DNA from: Clostridia bacterium
GTDB lineage: Bacteria > Bacillota > Clostridia > Oscillospirales > Acutalibacteraceae
Length of the DNA: 64,000 bases
NCBI GenBank assembly: GCA_017513525.1
Contig: JAFXFC010000015.1
Coordinates: 62,001 to 126,000 of the forward strand
Direction of reading: 5' to 3'
Position numbers and translations under genes: made by a program
The notes under the pieces: model-generated
The model's input: only the letters and a program-made list of their open reading frames with translations
Database searches by the model: none
Told to the model about the DNA's origin: nothing
Part shown: one piece after another, positions 44,051 to 53,681 of the stretch
Layout: every line of letters begins with the position of its first letter
Position numbering within the stretch: position 1 is the stretch's first letter

Positions 44051-44051
44051 A

Positions 44052-44348
44052 TTAACCTCCTTCGATACTTCCTATAACAAATCCGTCTGAATTAAAAACA
44101 GGCAGATATAATACAACAACAGTATCATTAATTTTCGGCATCCAGTATCCGGAAGAGGCTAAATGAGTATGAGGACTTTCATTTCCGCCTTCTGACACGG
44201 AAATATTTGTTTTCAAATGCTGCAAAACCTTAAGCCAGGCAGAGGTCATATTGATATCATTAAATTTTACACGAATCTGACATTTTGCAGGATCGACCGC
44301 AGTCACAGTTCCTATTTGAATCAGTCTTTCAACTGAACAATCCATCAA
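44052..44348 (-). CDS. Baseplate spike protein, gpV-like, short form
   Basis: A 98-residue OB-fold protein (IQIGTVTAVDPAKCQIRVKF, W-L-VL, VVVLYLPVFNSDGFVIGSI) matching the N-terminal domain of P2 gpV. It lacks the usual C-terminal spike, so a separate or reduced tip is likely. Its start overlaps the gpD stop by four bases. Confidence 0.8.
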   Translation of the reverse strand: MMDCSVERLIQIGTVTAVDPAKCQIRVKFNDINMTSAWLKVLQHLKTNISVSEGGNESPHTHLASSGYWMPKINDTVVVLYLPVFNSDGFVIGSIEGG

Positions 44349-45703
44349 TATCCCTCCAATACCTTTCTTAAATTAATTTGCGTGTTGTAACCGGAGCTTC
44401 CAAGCTGATGCTTTGCCTGAGAAATTATATATTTACCGTTCCATGCTCCAAAATCCTGAAGCATAACAGTAAGTCCGGCATGAAGCCTCGTATCCCCGGA
44501 CAAAGTAAAGCTTGCTTTTTTGCCGTACTTGTTATGAAGTCGCAATAATTTTTTTGCAAGTTCTTGTGCTTCTGAAATGCTCGACACCTTTGCACGGATC
44601 TCCAACTGCTGATTTGTTTTAGAATCAGCATCATAATCTTCAACACGCGATATACCCTCAATGAGCTGTCCCGAAGAAGTTATGTATCTCACACGGCAGG
44701 ATGTATATTTGCTGTCTGCCTTGGCAGTGTTAAGCTTCCATTTCAAATAGGAGCCGTCACCTCGTTTAATGGTTTTAATCTCTGTTTTTTGCTCATATTC
44801 AGACTGGTTGAATAAAACAATGATATTATTCGAGACTTTCAAGGAGATCCCGGCATTATGACAAAGAGTAGACAGAAAATTAATGTCACTTACATTAAAC
44901 TGCTCAACACGATCATAATGCGGATCTTCACCTGCAAGAAACATGCAGGTCATCCCATTACACTCTGCCATTTCTTTAGCAATACCTGAAAGATTGTATG
45001 ATTCCCAGGCTTTATATTTCTTTGTCTGACGTATTTGTGTTGTAAACGGCAGAGAGGTTGCTTTTATTGTTATCACAGACGGCGGTCCCGAAGCATCAAC
45101 ACTGTCGAGCTCAAAAAGGCCGCAGTCAAGAGTTCTGTCACTGCCCTCGTCATCAAAATTCGTCTGAGCTATAACAGCGCCTATTGTAAGACCGCTGCTC
45201 TTTATAACAGTTTTATGCTCATTGGCACCGTCAGAAGATACAGGGTAAGCATCTTCCGCATTAATCCAGCATGTGACCTGTCCGGGAACGCCTACACGCT
45301 CCCGAAGATTGGTTATTCTTCGTCTTCCTCGTATTACTTTATTATCCCATGTGTAAAAAGTACCCGTCTTTTTGCCGAATGAATAAGAGGTCGTTGAGCT
45401 TACATATCCTTTTACTTTATCAAGATACAAAGCTGTACCGGCGACAAGCTCCCCGGAAGAAGCAGTGTCTTGTGCTAATGATACTTGCGGTTCAACAGAA
45501 TCGGCACTAATTGCTTTTTGTAACCACTCTTGAAGCCATATATCGTCTCTGTCGTGCATTTTTATCTGCAGATCGTCCGTTTCATCCTCTTCATTGTCGG
45601 TATATGTAAGAGATAACAAATACGGCAAAACCGACTTCGATATATCTGCACCGTCAAAGATGATTTCGGCAGAGGCTCTTCGTGCAATATCTCTGTCACT
45701 CAT
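44345..45703 (-). CDS. Phage late control D / gpD-like hub protein
   Basis: A protein of about 452 residues of the gpD hub family. It has SLTYTDNEEDETDDLQIKMHDRD at the start and a repeated-fold core, ending with GLTVMLQDFGAWNGKYIISQAKHQLG. It forms the trimeric hub above the spike. ATG 45703 follows GAGGTG; the longer frame to 45772 overlaps gpX and lacks a ribosome binding site. Confidence 0.88.
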   Translation of the reverse strand: MSDRDIARRASAEIIFDGADISKSVLPYLLSLTYTDNEEDETDDLQIKMHDRDDIWLQEWLQKAISADSVEPQVSLAQDTASSGELVAGTALYLDKVKGYVSSTTSYSFGKKTGTFYTWDNKVIRGRRRITNLRERVGVPGQVTCWINAEDAYPVSSDGANEHKTVIKSSGLTIGAVIAQTNFDDEGSDRTLDCGLFELDSVDASGPPSVITIKATSLPFTTQIRQTKKYKAWESYNLSGIAKEMAECNGMTCMFLAGEDPHYDRVEQFNVSDINFLSTLCHNAGISLKVSNNIIVLFNQSEYEQKTEIKTIKRGDGSYLKWKLNTAKADSKYTSCRVRYITSSGQLIEGISRVEDYDADSKTNQQLEIRAKVSSISEAQELAKKLLRLHNKYGKKASFTLSGDTRLHAGLTVMLQDFGAWNGKYIISQAKHQLGSSGYNTQINLRKVLEGY

Positions 45704-45707
45704 GCGC

Positions 45708-45911
45708 TCACCTCTTCCATGGGGGAGCAGTACTGCTAACAGATGCAGGCACATCAGGCAAAGTAAGCACAATACCTGCAGGGAAAATATAATACTCTCT
45801 GTATTTGCGGTTACTGTTTATAAGGACATCTAAATACTCAGAGCTTCCGAGCTGAGTAAAAGCAATATTATCCCACATGTCCCCCTGAACGGTAGTATAA
45901 GTTTTACTCAA
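45708..45911 (-). CDS. Tail protein X (LysM-like, gpX)
   Basis: A 67-residue LysM-like protein (YTTVQGDMWDNIAF, FPAGIVLTLPDV) of the P2 gpX family, thought to work in the baseplate hub. It overlaps the tape-measure stop by four bases and ends just before gpD. Confidence 0.9.
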   Translation of the reverse strand: MSKTYTTVQGDMWDNIAFTQLGSSEYLDVLINSNRKYREYYIFPAGIVLTLPDVPASVSSTAPPWKR

Positions 45912-48900
45912 TTATAAGCCCTCCTGACTTTATCAATGCCTGACTCTTCAAGTGCATCCATTACATTTTCAATGAGCATGTCAGAGAATTCACGAAGCCT
46001 GTCCTCTATTTCTGAAGCATTTCCGCCCTGAACCGTAAACTGCGGAGCTATAGTTATACTGTTTTGCTGTCCCGAAAGACCAACAGCACCTACTGTATCT
46101 GATGAATTAAATGCAGATATTCCATCGGCTGTTAAATGATGCTGATATAAGGGCAATAATGACATCATCTGAATTTCTTCTCTTGCACCATTTAACATTC
46201 TTCGAGTTTCATCAGAAGGAAATACCGTTTCACCACCGCCGAAATAAACGATTTCAGGGCCTTTTTCACCAACCAAATGCCAACCGGGAGTAGCGTTGGA
46301 TGTTCCTGCTGCATAAGCGGGACCATATGTTTCTGTCGTATAAGCATTTATATCAATATTCAGATTAGCACTTCCGGCTTCCAAAGCAGCTCTTACCTGC
46401 TCAGCTACTTTAACGGCATTCTGAACGGCCAGGACACCGTCTGAGGCTATTTGTTCAGCATAAGAAGACATTGTACTCTTTGCGGCTTCAATTGCCTCTT
46501 CGCTCATATCCATTTGAGCTAAGCCATTTTCCATTGCAGAAATAATAGCTTGCATCTGTCCTTCAAAATCAACTTGCCATGCAGTGACTTCACCGGCTGC
46601 TAATTCTCTTGCTGCTTTTACTTCTCCCACGGTTTCGGCGAGCTTTGCAATAGCTTGGGTATTTCCGCTGTTTACCGCTTCGGCAAGGCTTGCTGCAAAT
46701 CCTGCAGCTTCTTGAGTTCCGCTTTGAGCATAAGCTATTATTTCTTCATAATAGGTCTGAGTTACTCCCAGATCATCCGCAGATACACTGCGAAGAATGC
46801 TGATATTATCAGCATAGTTTTGCCAGAATGTAAGTTGTGAATTCATTGCAGCCTGCGCATTTGCTACTGTCATATCTGCATTAGCCTGTGCTTCGCTGAA
46901 CAAATCAAACTGCCCTGCAAAAATCTCTTTCATTTCTGCATAACATTCGGAATAAGATAGAGCCAATATCTGAATGCTTTCAGTTACATTCTCTATAACC
47001 GCAGAGTCATTCAAGTAATCATATACTGCTTTATTTTCTGCGATTACAGCATTATACTTAGCGATTGCTTCTTCAGATTCTTTTATTTTATCGTTATATG
47101 TTACAAGCGCTTCTTCAGCAGCTCTTAATTCTTTTCCTTCATCAGAAAGATAAGCATTAAGCTTCGCTATGCCGTATGCGAATATTCCGTTTTCAGCATT
47201 TGCACTTTCACCGAGTTTTCGATTATATGCTGACTGTGCATCAGCTAATCTTTTCAAAGCAGACTCGTGCTGTGCTACAGCATCTGCCCTTTCTTTTTCA
47301 CGCTGTACTAAATCTGCTTCTGCCTTAGCAACAGCTTCTTGTTTAAGTTTTTTCTCTGCTCTTTTGGTTTCAATTGCATTTGCAGTTTCCATTGCAGATG
47401 CATAATCATCAACATTTTTTGCGACTTCACTATATGAAAGAGCAAGATGCGGGAAGGCTGCATTTAGGGTTTCTACTATGTTCCTTGCTTCTTCCTGCTT
47501 CAAAACAGCATCATCTGTCGCCGGGGCAAGTTCGCGAAGACGGTTTATGAGAGCATTCATTACAAGCTCTTCTTGTTGTATTTCTTTAATACTGCGTTTT
47601 GTTTCTTCAACAAAATTTGCCGTCTCTTCGTATGCTGCCTTACGTTCTTCAACATATTCACTTAATGTCTGCTTGTTTGCTTCAAATCTGCTATTAAGGT
47701 TTTCTATTTCCCAAGCTAAAAGGGCTGCTTCCTGACTGTTCGCTTTCTGCCCATCTGTAAGAGCATTATATTCAGTCTGTAATTTCTGCAGTTCGAAGTA
47801 TTCTTGCCGTGATGTTTCTGTAAGCTCTCTTAATGCTTTTGCTCCATCCTCAGTTTCATCTTTTGTATTTTTCATTAACACTGTAAGAGAACCAAGGGCT
47901 GACACAACTCCGACTATTGCTGAAGCCGCAAGAAGATACGGATTTGCCTTCATTGATGCAGTCAATGCATCCGTAGCCGCTTTTGCAAGTTTAGATACAG
48001 CAACATAACCGACTAAAGCGGCTGAAAAACCGCCGACCCCGATACCGAGTGCCGTTATGGCCCTTACCAAGTCAGGATTTTGTTCAATAAATTCTGTTGC
48101 TGTTTTAAGAACATCAGTTCCCACCTCAGCAAGTTCTGCCACAGTGGGAGTATACACATCACCTATAGCGGCCTGTAAATTACCGTAAGTATTCTGAAGC
48201 ATCTGTAATTTAGCAGCAGTTGTTTCATACCTCTTATTGGCTTCTGCTGTAAGAGCGGTGTTTTCATTCCATGCTTTATTTGCCGTGGATACTGCTTCTC
48301 CTAAGGTTTCTGCAGCAAGACCGAGGCTTTTAAGCATATTTGTTTGTCTTATTCCGGTGAGCCCCAGATTTTCAAGAACAAGAACTGAGCTTTCACCCTT
48401 TGAATCGAGTCTTCCGAGTCCTGATATGAATGCCTGCAGAGCTTCAACAGGACTTGTTTTCCATGCCGCTGAAAATTCATCTGCAGACATTTCCGCAACT
48501 CTTGCGAATTCCAAAAGATTTTCATTTTGTGTTTCTACCGCCTTTTCTATACTGGAAAAGGTCTGAGTCATTGCAGTGCCGCCCGCTTCCGCTTCAATAC
48601 CAACAGAAGACATTGCGGCTGAAAGTGCCATTATTTCCGCCTCACTGAAACCGGCAAGTGTTCCTGCCGATGCAAGTCTTGTTGACATGCTGACAATATC
48701 TGCTTCTGTAGTCGCAAAGTTATTTCCGAGATCAACTACAACAGAGCCGAGCCGCGAATAATTCTCCGAAGCTGTTCCTGTTATATTTGCAAATTTAGCA
48801 AAGGAGGAAGCAGCATCATCCGCTGTAAGATTTGTGGATTCTCCGAGATTAATCATAACCTGAGTAAAATCCATAACATCATTTGTAGCCACACCGAGCT

Positions 48901-49645
48901 GTCCTGCCGCTTCCGCAACAGCTGCAATTTCCGTTGTTGTTGCCGGAATTTCGGTAGTCATATTTTTTATTTCTTTAGTAATCGCAAGAAGTTCAGCTTC
49001 CGTTCCGTCAACCGTCTTAAAAACACCTGTCTGTTCACTCTCAAATTCAACAGAAGCCTTAACACATTCAATAATTTCTTCTGAAATTTTTTCGAATGCT
49101 TTGGCAAGTCCTGCTGCGGCAAGAGCAGCTCCTGCCGCTTCAAGTGCGCTGACACTGTTTTCACCAAAACGTGTTGCTCCTTCAGCGGCCTCTTCCTGCT
49201 TTTTCTTCAAAGCATTCATTTCTGCCGTAAGCTCAGCACTTTTATCCGAAAGTGTATCGGTATTGACCCCTGCAGCCTTTAAGGCATTTTCCATTTTTTC
49301 AAGGCGGTCAGTCTGTGCACCGAGTGCTGCAGATGTTTTTTCTATCTGCTGCTGTTTTGATAACAGTTTGTTTTCAAGAGAGGATGAAAAACCTTCTGTT
49401 TCATTTATCTCTCTTTGGATGTTATCATACTGTTGCTGCAGTACAGCCAATTTTGAGCGTGTAGCCTCAACTGCCCCTTGCTGCTTTTGGAAAGACGATA
49501 TATCCGACTGAATTTTTGACAGTTCAGCAATTTCTTTTTGCATAGAAATAAGCTCTTGCTGAGCTTTTAAGAATGTACTGTTAAATGAGCCGCTGAGCTG
49601 TGCTCCCATTTGCAGCAGTATTTCATATTCTTTTCTGCTTGCCAT
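45908..49645 (-). CDS. Tail tape measure protein
   Basis: A 1245-residue protein whose length should set the tail length. The first 150 residues are a coiled coil rich in Gln, Lys and Glu. The region about 185-480 has the conserved phage_TMP core (IKNMTTEIPATTTEIAAVAEAAGQLGV type sequence, SAAMSSVGIEAEAGGTAM). Hydrophobic helices lie at about 525-600, then further coiled coil to about 1100, and a GPEIVYFGGGETVFPSDETRRML segment near the C terminus. ATG 49645 is followed upstream by the frameshift-coded chaperone frame. Confidence 0.95.
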   Translation of the reverse strand: MASRKEYEILLQMGAQLSGSFNSTFLKAQQELISMQKEIAELSKIQSDISSFQKQQGAVEATRSKLAVLQQQYDNIQREINETEGFSSSLENKLLSKQQQIEKTSAALGAQTDRLEKMENALKAAGVNTDTLSDKSAELTAEMNALKKKQEEAAEGATRFGENSVSALEAAGAALAAAGLAKAFEKISEEIIECVKASVEFESEQTGVFKTVDGTEAELLAITKEIKNMTTEIPATTTEIAAVAEAAGQLGVATNDVMDFTQVMINLGESTNLTADDAASSFAKFANITGTASENYSRLGSVVVDLGNNFATTEADIVSMSTRLASAGTLAGFSEAEIMALSAAMSSVGIEAEAGGTAMTQTFSSIEKAVETQNENLLEFARVAEMSADEFSAAWKTSPVEALQAFISGLGRLDSKGESSVLVLENLGLTGIRQTNMLKSLGLAAETLGEAVSTANKAWNENTALTAEANKRYETTAAKLQMLQNTYGNLQAAIGDVYTPTVAELAEVGTDVLKTATEFIEQNPDLVRAITALGIGVGGFSAALVGYVAVSKLAKAATDALTASMKANPYLLAASAIVGVVSALGSLTVLMKNTKDETEDGAKALRELTETSRQEYFELQKLQTEYNALTDGQKANSQEAALLAWEIENLNSRFEANKQTLSEYVEERKAAYEETANFVEETKRSIKEIQQEELVMNALINRLRELAPATDDAVLKQEEARNIVETLNAAFPHLALSYSEVAKNVDDYASAMETANAIETKRAEKKLKQEAVAKAEADLVQREKERADAVAQHESALKRLADAQSAYNRKLGESANAENGIFAYGIAKLNAYLSDEGKELRAAEEALVTYNDKIKESEEAIAKYNAVIAENKAVYDYLNDSAVIENVTESIQILALSYSECYAEMKEIFAGQFDLFSEAQANADMTVANAQAAMNSQLTFWQNYADNISILRSVSADDLGVTQTYYEEIIAYAQSGTQEAAGFAASLAEAVNSGNTQAIAKLAETVGEVKAARELAAGEVTAWQVDFEGQMQAIISAMENGLAQMDMSEEAIEAAKSTMSSYAEQIASDGVLAVQNAVKVAEQVRAALEAGSANLNIDINAYTTETYGPAYAAGTSNATPGWHLVGEKGPEIVYFGGGETVFPSDETRRMLNGAREEIQMMSLLPLYQHHLTADGISAFNSSDTVGAVGLSGQQNSITIAPQFTVQGGNASEIEDRLREFSDMLIENVMDALEESGIDKVRRAYN

Positions 49646-49661
49646 AATTTACTCCCTTCTC

Positions 49662-49848
49662 TCATTTCTTTCTGCGGCTCTCAATTTCTTCTTCTATTTC
49701 ATTATTTGAAATTATCCACCTCGTAAGTTCACGAAGTTTAAGCCCGAGCCAGAAAGAAACGGGAGTATTATTAAGTCTTGCCATAATAAGGCATTGCTTG
49801 CGAAGCCATGAAAAAGTATCTTCTTTTACAATGCCGCATTCATTAAAA
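49662..49848 (-). CDS. Frameshift extension of the tail assembly chaperone
   Basis: The -1 frame after the slip site reads through the normal stop and encodes about 60 residues (from the AAT codon to TGA at 49662-49664), including DTFSWLRKQCLIMARLNNTPVS and WLGLKLRELTRWI. This matches the E' part of the P2 gpE+E' type chaperone. It has no ribosome binding site or proper start of its own, so it should exist only as a 178-residue fusion with the 49826-50197 product. Its stop lies 20 bases before the tape measure ATG. Confidence 0.8.
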
Positions 49849-50197
49849 AAGAGCGTGCCTTACCACGGATCTTGTTATAATCACGAAGAGGCATTGCTGT
49901 AAACACATCTGCTCCGACTTTTTCACTGCACGCACGAACTGCCAAACGAATAAGATATTCGCCTGAAAATTCAGGTGTAATAACAACCTTTCCGAGCGAA
50001 GAAAGTTCGCTTTCAATTGCAAGAGAATCAGCTCCCGTTAATCCGTCAAAATCAAAGGAAAGTTCTTTATATGTTTTTCCTTCAAATGTGAACGGTTTTG
50101 AAAAATTGTGAGTGTATATACCCGTACTTTCTGCCGCTTCTTTTTCGGCTATGATAATTTCATCATTGTTAATGACTTCACGACTTTCATTATTCAT
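49826..50197 (-). CDS. Phage tail assembly chaperone (TAC_7, gpE-like)
   Basis: A 123-residue protein of the TAC_7/P2 gpE group: FSKPFTFEGKTYKELSFDFDGLTG in the middle and an RSFLMNAAL end. Such chaperones coat the tape measure during tail assembly. The 0-frame reads TCT TTT TTA ATG, providing a classical slip site four to five codons before the stop. ATG 50197 follows AGGAG. Confidence 0.88.
   Translation of the reverse strand: MNNESREVINNDEIIIAEKEAAESTGIYTHNFSKPFTFEGKTYKELSFDFDGLTGADSLAIESELSSLGKVVITPEFSGEYLIRLAVRACSEKVGADVFTAMPLRDYNKIRGKARSFLMNAAL
49844..49850 (-). promoter_or_regulatory. Programmed -1 frameshift site TTTTTTA
   Basis: On the minus strand the heptamer T TTT TTA is in the correct X-XXY-YYZ register in the chaperone gene, between TCT and ATG. 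A -1 slip opens the 60-codon extension. Confidence 0.8.
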
Positions 50198-50255
50198 AAA
50201 GAAAACTCCTATTCTGATAATAATGCCCGAGGCGTTTTACCCCGGGCAGAAAAAT

Positions 50256-50765
50256 TTATTTTCCGAGTGCTTTTCTGACATCCTCCAGATAGTCAACACC
50301 GTTTACATAATGAATGAAATTCAAAGGATCTATTTCACGCACTTTTTTGCCTTCGATATATGTAGCCCAATATCTTACGGCATATTCACCCGATATGTCA
50401 GCAGGACTTGCAGGCGCTGCGGAACCGCCCTTTGTGCTTTTCGGAATAACAACAAGAACGTGCTTTTCTTTTGCAACCTCAAGAGTTCCTTTAACAGTAT
50501 TTTCATTCTGAGTTGCGATACGAAGATCAATATTGTGACGGCGGGGTTCTGAAAGCTTTATCGCCTGTTCTGAAAGTGACAAGAAATCGAGTCCTAATGT
50601 CATACTGTCATAATGACCGAGGATAACCTCTTCCACATTACCGGCAATGCCTGCACCCGATATAGTCTGTGTCAGAGCCGAAAGATCGGGAAGTGTGACC
50701 TTTGCCACACCCACATATTCTCTCGCATCCTCATAAACAGCAAAGTTTATAACACTGTGTTTCAT
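50256..50765 (-). CDS. Major tail tube protein
   Basis: A 169-residue protein matching the P2 FII family: it begins with a VINFAVYED segment, then GVAKVTLPDLSALTQTISGAGIAGNVEEV, and ends with a PLNFIHYVNGVDYLEDVRKAL segment. It forms the inner tube of the contractile tail. ATG 50765 follows AGGAGAG. It is between the chaperone and sheath genes, the usual order. Confidence 0.93.
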   Translation of the reverse strand: MKHSVINFAVYEDAREYVGVAKVTLPDLSALTQTISGAGIAGNVEEVILGHYDSMTLGLDFLSLSEQAIKLSEPRRHNIDLRIATQNENTVKGTLEVAKEKHVLVVIPKSTKGGSAAPASPADISGEYAVRYWATYIEGKKVREIDPLNFIHYVNGVDYLEDVRKALGK

Positions 50766-50783
50766 TTAATTTCTCTCCTTTCA

Positions 50784-52196
50784 TCACATTGTGAGTGCTT
50801 TTTCAAGATAAGAAGCATCATATTCAAGGACAAAATCTATCTCCTGAGAGGGTGAAGGGGGAGTGAGATATATGTGAAGCTTAATGATACCTGCCATAAG
50901 ATTTGAAAGCGGATTTTCACTTTCAAGACACTCCACTCTTGCACCAAGAAGATACTCCTGTCCTACAAGTCCGTTAAGCCAGATATTCGCCGTGTCAACA
51001 ATATTGTCAACAAGTCTTCTCGTCATAGGCTTGTCGAGCTTTGACCAGAATGTTTTTATGAGTGAATTTGCAACCCACCCGAACATACGGCCGATAGGAA
51101 GAAAATGGTCCTTAATATCGGTATTTGAGGGATAACATCCGGTGTAGTTACCCCATACACACCAGCCATTCACAAAATTCAGAGCGGTAATGATACCGTT
51201 TGAATTCAGAAGATTGGCTTCTGCAAGAGTAAGATCAACTTCCGTTCCGCCTTCAAGACAAAGACCGTTACATTTAAGCGCCTTATTTGAAGGAGATTCA
51301 TAAGGAACACCGCCGTTTTCCGTATCGGTCTGTGCTATAAGTCCTGCAAGCTGTGAAGTCAGGTGGAATATTCTGTTATCGAGCTTCACCATGGGCCAGC
51401 AAATTATATCATCCTTATCGGTGAAATTATTCTTGTTTTTATATTCAATAGCCTCGGAATATGTCAATGCACCGTCTTTGCCGCAGGGTATATCCTTAAG
51501 GGCTTTTGCATGGAAAAGTCCGTTGATATTAGCAGCCTTTGCAGTCATTGCGGCGGCAATTGAGGCATTGGAAGAATAACCGGGTGATAACATTTCATCG
51601 GGAATAATTCCGCACTTTGTAAGGCACAGCTCAACACTTTCAATACCGGCGGCAATATCAGCAGTTGTGACCTTTGTGACATCAACCTTTGAATATGAAA
51701 TATTAAGACTCTGAGCACCGTAGGATGTGCTGTCGGAAAGCAGCTCAACAATAAGTGTTTCATTACTGTAATAACAATCATAATCCGTACCGGAAGAGAG
51801 CGCGGTATCTCCTGCCTTTACAACAAGAGTTTCATCAATAAGTGCCTCAAAAGGTAATACAGCCTTGTGATCTTTAATAGCAAAATCTGCCGCATCTGCC
51901 GCAGTTTTTACCTTTGCAACATCAAGCACATTGCAGAATATAACAGGCTGCAGAGAAAAAAGCTTGAAATGAGAATACATAAATTCACAAAGACCGTATT
52001 TCTTCCAGTCCTCAGAATAACCGAGCTTTTCAACTGCTTCATCCCATCTTGTTATAAGTACAGGAACACCTGCCTTCATGGGGGCAGATGCTGAAAAAAC
52101 AGGCGAAATACCCACAACAAAAGGGATTCCGGATTCAGCAACAAGAGGCGTGCTGACAGCTGTCGCCTGTTCAGAAGTATGAACACTGTGATTCAT
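50784..52196 (-). CDS. Tail sheath protein
   Basis: A 470-residue phage sheath protein (P2 FI type). It has VVGISPVFSASAPMKAGVP near the N terminus, a central variable domain and a C-terminal region RRLVDNIVDTANIWLNGLVGQEYLLGARVE and EIDFVLEYDASYLEKALTM typical of sheath subunits. It proves a contractile (myovirus-like) tail. The ATG follows AAGGAGGAA. Confidence 0.95.
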   Translation of the reverse strand: MNHSVHTSEQATAVSTPLVAESGIPFVVGISPVFSASAPMKAGVPVLITRWDEAVEKLGYSEDWKKYGLCEFMYSHFKLFSLQPVIFCNVLDVAKVKTAADAADFAIKDHKAVLPFEALIDETLVVKAGDTALSSGTDYDCYYSNETLIVELLSDSTSYGAQSLNISYSKVDVTKVTTADIAAGIESVELCLTKCGIIPDEMLSPGYSSNASIAAAMTAKAANINGLFHAKALKDIPCGKDGALTYSEAIEYKNKNNFTDKDDIICWPMVKLDNRIFHLTSQLAGLIAQTDTENGGVPYESPSNKALKCNGLCLEGGTEVDLTLAEANLLNSNGIITALNFVNGWCVWGNYTGCYPSNTDIKDHFLPIGRMFGWVANSLIKTFWSKLDKPMTRRLVDNIVDTANIWLNGLVGQEYLLGARVECLESENPLSNLMAGIIKLHIYLTPPSPSQEIDFVLEYDASYLEKALTM

Positions 52197-52215
52197 TAAT
52201 ATTTTCCTCCTTATT

Positions 52216-52542
52216 TTAACCCTTCAACAGTTTTCTGTAATTCTCATACAAAATGTTGCCGGGTGTTTTTACTTTTACTCTGTCAAAAGCCAGAGTTTTG
52301 TCAGAAACGATCAACGGTTTTATAAGAGGATATTTTTCTGTAATCTCTTTAAGAGAATCAAGAACCCTCTCACGGCTCCCCTTATAAATCGTTCCTGACT
52401 GAATAACGCTTAAAATGGTAGGACCGATATAAACACAAAAGCCGAAGGCATTGCTGCTGCCGTCGGCTTTCTTCTTTATTTCGGTCTTTTCTGTTTTTGC
52501 GGTCACTTCTACATTTGCCGCTGATTTTTTCTTTTCGCTCAT
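52216..52542 (-). CDS. Hypothetical phage protein upstream of the sheath
   Basis: A 108-residue protein with a Lys/Glu-rich N terminus and a folded C-terminal half (FCVYIGPTILSVIQSGTIYKG). Small proteins at this position occur in many Clostridia myovirus-like prophages, but I cannot name the family. It overlaps the preceding gene by four bases. Confidence 0.65.
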   Translation of the reverse strand: MSEKKKSAANVEVTAKTEKTEIKKKADGSSNAFGFCVYIGPTILSVIQSGTIYKGSRERVLDSLKEITEKYPLIKPLIVSDKTLAFDRVKVKTPGNILYENYRKLLKG

Positions 52543-53027
52543 AAACTTACCTCTCTTTCAACGGTCGGAATATTCCAGGATGTTATCATTTCGCCGGCAT
52601 AAAAGGGCGCTGTATCATCGGGATAAACAAGCGTTTCTACACCCTCTTCAAGATCAAGAGCAAACTGCTTTCCTATTATTTCAGTTTTAAGAAGATCTAT
52701 TCTGAGTCTTTCCATTAGTCCCAACAAAAGCAACGAGCCTTCCTGTTCATCAGAGCTGTAAACACAGAATATTGAGCGTACAACAGTTTTTGCTTCTCCG
52801 GTACTTCCGGGTTTTCTGCTGTCTTTTCCTGTGATGATCTGATGAATTATATACGGGGCTTTTTTCTTTGCCGAGGAACTGTCAGGAAGTCTCATAAGAT
52901 AAACCTCTGCCGTTCTTTTATATCCGCTGTGATAATCATTTTCCTGAGGTTTCACGGGAAGGGGTATATCTTTTACAGACTTCTCAGTAAAAATTTTAAG
53001 CTGTTCGAGTAAAATAACCTTATTCAC
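52539..53027 (-). CDS. Phage tail terminator-like protein
   Basis: A 162-residue soluble protein. Position between the tail-completion protein and the sheath suggests a tail terminator or connector role, but the sequence itself gives no strong motif. It overlaps the following gene by four bases and lies nine bases after the preceding one. Confidence 0.6.
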   Translation of the reverse strand: MNKVILLEQLKIFTEKSVKDIPLPVKPQENDYHSGYKRTAEVYLMRLPDSSSAKKKAPYIIHQIITGKDSRKPGSTGEAKTVVRSIFCVYSSDEQEGSLLLLGLMERLRIDLLKTEIIGKQFALDLEEGVETLVYPDDTAPFYAGEMITSWNIPTVEREVSL

Positions 53028-53036
53028 TTTTTAACC

Positions 53037-53681
53037 TCACCAACCGTTCAATATACGAAGAATATTATCATCAAGCCTTTTTGTAAAAACTTCCATAGCT
53101 TCGTCTGTCAGTTTTTCCTCAACCTCTTTATGGCCCAACATCTGCGGAACGGAAAGACCCATTATTTCACGGATCTCATCACCGCCGTCGGAAGCGGCTC
53201 CGCCTGTCCTTTCAAAAATGCCGATATGTCCCGATTTCATCTGAGCCACAAAGGCATTATCGAATTTAACGGGAGCGGTATCCTGAAGCAAATGTCCGAA
53301 GGCAGCAGCTCCGGGAGAAAGCATTCTCCAACCGTCAGCAGTTTTAACCGGCTGTTTTTTAGTCATGTCCCATGTTGGAGTTTGAGGAGAAGCTCCGTCA
53401 TATCGGTATAACGGTATTTTATTTCCCGAAAAAGTAACAAAGGCTCTCACTCCGTCGGAATAAGAATATTTAATGCTTACATTTTCATTTGCACGGATAT
53501 TTGCCTTCGAAATGGCATATCTTTCCCTTATTTTATCGCTGCTTCCTGTTCGGATATTTGAAACAGCTCTCGACATTGCATCCTTCAGAGCTTTTTCTAT
53601 CCCCCCTGGAATACCTGCAAGCATTTTTTCAGCCTTTTGTACGGTTGAAGAACCTACTTCTTCAATACGGATATAACTCAT
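53037..53681 (-). CDS. Phage minor tail / virion morphogenesis protein (GPZ-like)
   Basis: A 214-residue protein with RAVSNIRTGSSDKIRERYAISKANIRAN near the N terminus and GHIGIFERTG followed by IREIMGLSVPQML, a pattern of the prophage minor tail protein Z and related tail-completion proteins. It overlaps the head-tail gene upstream by four bases. Confidence 0.8.
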   Translation of the reverse strand: MSYIRIEEVGSSTVQKAEKMLAGIPGGIEKALKDAMSRAVSNIRTGSSDKIRERYAISKANIRANENVSIKYSYSDGVRAFVTFSGNKIPLYRYDGASPQTPTWDMTKKQPVKTADGWRMLSPGAAAFGHLLQDTAPVKFDNAFVAQMKSGHIGIFERTGGAASDGGDEIREIMGLSVPQMLGHKEVEEKLTDEAMEVFTKRLDDNILRILNGW

